A stretch of 64,000 bases of DNA. It comes from Henricia sp. BOLD:AAB3569. Taxonomy: Eukaryota > Echinodermata > Asteroidea > Spinulosida > Echinasteridae. The notes below the pieces were generated by a model that saw nothing but the letters and a program-made list of their open reading frames with translations, ran no database searches and had not been told where the DNA came from. A program made the translations under genes and the position numbers. The DNA lies in assembly GCA_037783545.1 (NCBI GenBank), contig JBBELK010000452.1:62001-126000 (forward strand). The letters run 5' to 3'. This document shows, piece after piece, positions 61,201-64,000 of the stretch (the first letter of the stretch is position 1; the number at the start of each line of letters is the position of its first letter).

Positions 61201-61530
61201 AATTTGCCGGCATTTGGGACACACTTTGACCTAATTCCCGTCACAATCTGGGGTGAGTCAACGGCCGTACAAATGTACACCAGCGCGGCGCAGGGTGTCC
61301 CAACAGCCACGGTTAGGGGAATAACCACGCAGCTGAGCTCCGTTTTCCCTGAACTCTGAAATTTCTCCGTCATTTCCCAGCGAAAATCTGTCAATTTTGC
61401 ATGACAAGTGCGGAATATATACAGTTTGGAGCATGCAAAATTTGAAGTTGGTTGGAAAATTCCTTGATTTCCAAATTTGCCGGCATTTGGGACACACTTT
61501 GACCTAATTCCCGTCACAATCTGGGGTGAG
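58208..61530. repeat. 3.3-kb block, copy 2 of a pair 10,509 bp apart
   Basis: Units start at 58208 (t, 278), 58486 (d), 58765 (p, with TTCCCTGATT), 59038 (q'), 59311 (k'), 59584 (s), 59863 (GCCAAATTTG, then AATTACCGTC), 60142 (d), 60421 (d), 60700 (d, TTTCCCTGCG), 60979 (GTTATGGG) and 61258 (q'). The order and the CCCTGCG change match the block at 47699. The differences at 59863 and 60979 show that the copies have begun to diverge or have been partly converted. Confidence 0.9.
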
Positions 61531-64000
61531 TCAACGGCCGTACAAATGTACACCAGCGCGGCGCAGGGTGTCCCAACAGCCACGGTTAGGGGAATAACCA
61601 CGCAGCTGAGCTCCGTTTTCCCTGAACTCTGAAATTTCTCCGTCATTTCCCAGCGAAAATCTGTCAATTTTGCATGACAAGTGCGGAATATATACAGTTT
61701 GGAGCATGCAAAATTTGAAGTTGGTTGGAAAATTCCTTGATTTCCAAATTTGCCGGCATTTGGGACACACTTTGACCTAATTCCCGTCACAATCTGGGGT
61801 GAGTCAACGGCCGTACAAATGTACACCAGCGCGGCGCAGGGTGTCCCAACAGCCACGGTTAGGGAAATAACCACGCAGCTGAGCTCCGTTTTCCCTAAAC
61901 TCTGAAATTTCTCCGTCATTTCCCAGCGAAAATCTGTCAATTTTGCATGACAAGTGCGGAATATATACAGTTTGGAGCATGCAAAATTTGAAGTTGGTTG
62001 GAAAATTCCTTGATTTCCAAATTTGCCGGCATTTGGGACACACTTTGACCTAATTCCCGTCACAATCTGGGGTGAGTCAACGGCCGTACAAATGTACACC
62101 AGCGCGGCGCAGGGTGTCCCAACAGCCACGGTTAGGGGAATAACCACGCAGCTGAGCTCCGTTTTCCCTGAACTCTGAAATTTCTCCGTCATTTCCCAGC
62201 GAAAATCTGTCAATTTTGCATGACAAGTGCGGAATATATACAGTTTGGAGCATGCAAAATTTGAAGTTGGTTGGAAAATTCCTTGATTTCCAAATTTGCC
62301 GGCATTTGGGACACACTTTGACCTAATTCCCGTCACAATCTGGGGTGAGTCAACGGCCGTACAAATGTACACCAGCGCGGCGCAGGGTGTCCCAACAGCC
62401 ACGGTTAGGGGAATAACCACGCAACTGAGCTCCGTTTTCCCTGAACTCTGAAATTTCTCCGTCATTTCCCAGCGAAAATCTGTCAATTTTGCATGACAAG
62501 TGCGGAATATATACAGTTTGGAGCATGCAAAATTTGAAGTTGGTTGGAAAATTCCTTGATTTCCAAATTTGCCGGCATTTGGGACACACTTTGACCTAAT
62601 TCCCGTCACAATCTGGGGTGAGTCAACGGCCGTACAAATGTACACCAGCGCGGCGCAGGGTGTCCCAACAGCCACGGTTAGGGAAATAACCACGCAGCCG
62701 AGCTCCGTTTTCCCTAAACTCTGAAATTTCTCCGTCATTTCCCAGCGAAAATCTGTCAATTTTGCATGACAAGTGCGGAATATATACAGTTTGGAGCATG
62801 CAAAATTTGAAGTTGGTTGGAAAATTCCTTGATTTCCAAATTTGCCGGCATTTGGGACACACTTTGACCTAATTCCCGTCACAATCTGGGGTGAGTCAAC
62901 GGCCGTACAAATGCACACCAGCGCGGCGCATGCGCAGGGTGTCCTAACAGCCACGGTTAGGGGAATAACCACGCAGCCGAGCTCCGTTTTCCCTAAACTC
63001 TGAAATTTCTCCGTCATTTCCCAGCGAAAATCTGTCAATTTTGCATGACAAGTGCGGAATATATACAGTTTGGAGCATGCAAAATTTGAAGTTGGTTGGA
63101 AAATTCCTTGATTTCCAAATTTGTCGGCATTTGGGACACACTTTGACCTAATTCCCGTCACAATCTGGGGTGAGTCAACGGCCGTACAAATGTACACCAG
63201 CGCGGCGCATGCGCAGGGTGTCCCAACAGCCACGGTTATGGGAATAACCACGCAGCCGAGCTCCGTTTTCCCTAAACTCTGAAATTTCTCCGTCATTTCC
63301 CAGCGAAAATCTGTCAATTTTGCATGACAAGTGCGGAATATATACAGTTTGGAGCATGCAAAATTTGAAGTTGGTTGGAAAATTCCTTGATTTCCAAATT
63401 TGCCGGTATTTGGGACACACTTTGACCTAATTCCCGTCACAATCTGGGGTGAGTCAACGGCCGTACAAATGTACACCAGCGCGGCGCAGGGTGTCCCAAC
63501 AGCCACGGTTAGGGAAATAACCACGCAGCCGAGCTCCGTTTTCCCTAAACTCTGAAATTTCTCCGTCATTTCCCAGCGAAAATCTGTCAATTTTGCATGA
63601 CAAGTGCGGAATATGTACAGTTTGGAGCATGCAAAATTTGAAGTTGGTTGGAAAATTCCTTGATTTCCAAATTTGCCGGCATTTGGGACACACTTTGACC
63701 TAATTCCCGTCACAATCTGGGGTGAGTCAACGGCCGTACAAATGCACACCAGCGCGGCGCATGCGCAGGGTGTCATAACAGCCACGGTTAGGGGAATAAC
63801 CACGCAGCCGAGCTCCGTTTTCCCTAAACTCTGAAATTTCTCCGTCATTTCCCAGCGAAAATCTGTCAATTTTGCATGACAAGTGCGGAATATATACAGT
63901 TTGGAGCATGCAAAATTTGAAGTTGGTTGGAAAATTCCTTGATTTCCAAATTTGCCGGCATTTGGGACACACTTTGACCTAATTCCCGTCACAATCTGGG
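61531..64000. repeat. Right-edge satellite block, last unit cut by the window
   Basis: Units start at 61531 (q'), 61804 (GTTAGGGAAATA, GCTGAG), 62077 (q'), 62350 (CGCAACTGAG), 62623 (k'), 62896 (s': GCACACC, GTCCTAAC, TTGTCGGC), 63175 (GTTATGGG, CCGGTATTT), 63454 (k', ATATGTACAG) and 63727 (GCACACC, GTGTCATAAC). The CAACTGAG, k', s' series corresponds to 52932-53756 at an offset of 9,418 bp. The last unit lacks its final few bases. Confidence 0.9.

Larger units (their letters stand above)
1..64000. repeat. Satellite DNA array, unit 273/279 bp, with higher-order structure
   Basis: The sequence is a head-to-tail repeat from the first to the last base. Units were delimited at TCA of TGAGTCA. 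Between 236 and 63726 there are 230 units: 113 x 273, 104 x 279, 8 x 278, 2 x 274, 1 x 272 and 2 x 291 bp, which sum exactly to the distance. Units differ at only a few positions each, and the same variants recur in ordered sets, so the array has evolved by unequal exchange or conversion of multi-unit blocks. I saw no inverted unit, no inserted mobile element and no unique DNA. Such arrays typically lie at eukaryotic centromeres, pericentromeres or heterochromatic knobs; which applies here is not visible. I do not recognise the family by name. There is no stretch of ordinary intergenic DNA to describe. Confidence 0.98.

Noticed and set aside
1-64000. A CRISPR array.
   Set aside because: The whole 273/279-bp unit is repeated; there are no short repeats separated by unique spacers and no cas genes.
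1-64000. rDNA spacer repeats or a mobile element with internal repeats.
   Set aside because: No rRNA sequence, no element termini, target-site duplications or transposase-like frames are seen anywhere in 64 kb.

Overview
The whole window is one uninterrupted head-to-tail satellite DNA array. No credible gene, RNA gene, transposon, CRISPR array or unique-sequence island is present, and neither edge of the array is reached. Taking TCA of the TGAGTCA motif as the start of each unit, 230 complete units lie between 236 and 63726: 113 of 273 bp, 104 of 279 bp, 8 of 278 bp, 2 of 274 bp, 1 of 272 bp and 2 of 291 bp. These sum exactly to the 63,491 bp observed. A 62-bp remnant of a unit sits at 174-235, and partial units close both ends. 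All units run in the same orientation. A 64-kb array of near-identical units of about 275 bp with nested higher-order repeats points to a eukaryote, probably an animal, in a centromeric, pericentromeric or other heterochromatic block. The species cannot be read from the sequence.

The main polymorphism is a 6-bp length switch. The short form (273) has GCGCGGCGCAGGG and the long form (279) has GCGCGGCGCATGCGCAGGG. The long form therefore carries a perfect GCGCATGCGC palindrome, the core of the NRF1 consensus. Most units also hold TGAGTCA (AP-1/TRE consensus), a TATATA stretch inside the 28-nt loop of an 11-bp inverted repeat, a GTACA-AA-TGTAC dyad and a GGTTA/TAACC dyad.

Layout by diagnostic variants: 1-6255 is mostly short units, with a 2,185-bp eight-unit block repeated in tandem (2159-4343, 4344-6255). 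6256-10101 is an irregular zone rich in private variants. 10102-15633 has five- and four-unit repeats (1,383, 1,383 and 1,110 bp). 15634-34455 is the most regular zone, built from modules of 15, 16, 13 and 17 units (4,149, 4,434, 3,603 and 4,707 bp) that share one ordered set of unit types. 34456-39159 has a shortened module of 6, 6 and 5 units (1,661, 1,661, 1,382 bp). 39160-64000 is a mosaic with a recurrent four-type module, a dimeric repeat (51567-53204), a 1,674-bp exact-looking tandem duplication (54860-58207) and a segment of about 3.3 kb repeated 10,509 bp away.

Because 273 and 279 are both divisible by three and the consensus has no stop in one minus-strand frame, very long open frames result, the longest 6,909 codons (13524-34253). 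I read these as arithmetic by-products of the repeat, not genes. The array works, if at all, as structural or regulatory chromatin rather than as a set of genes.
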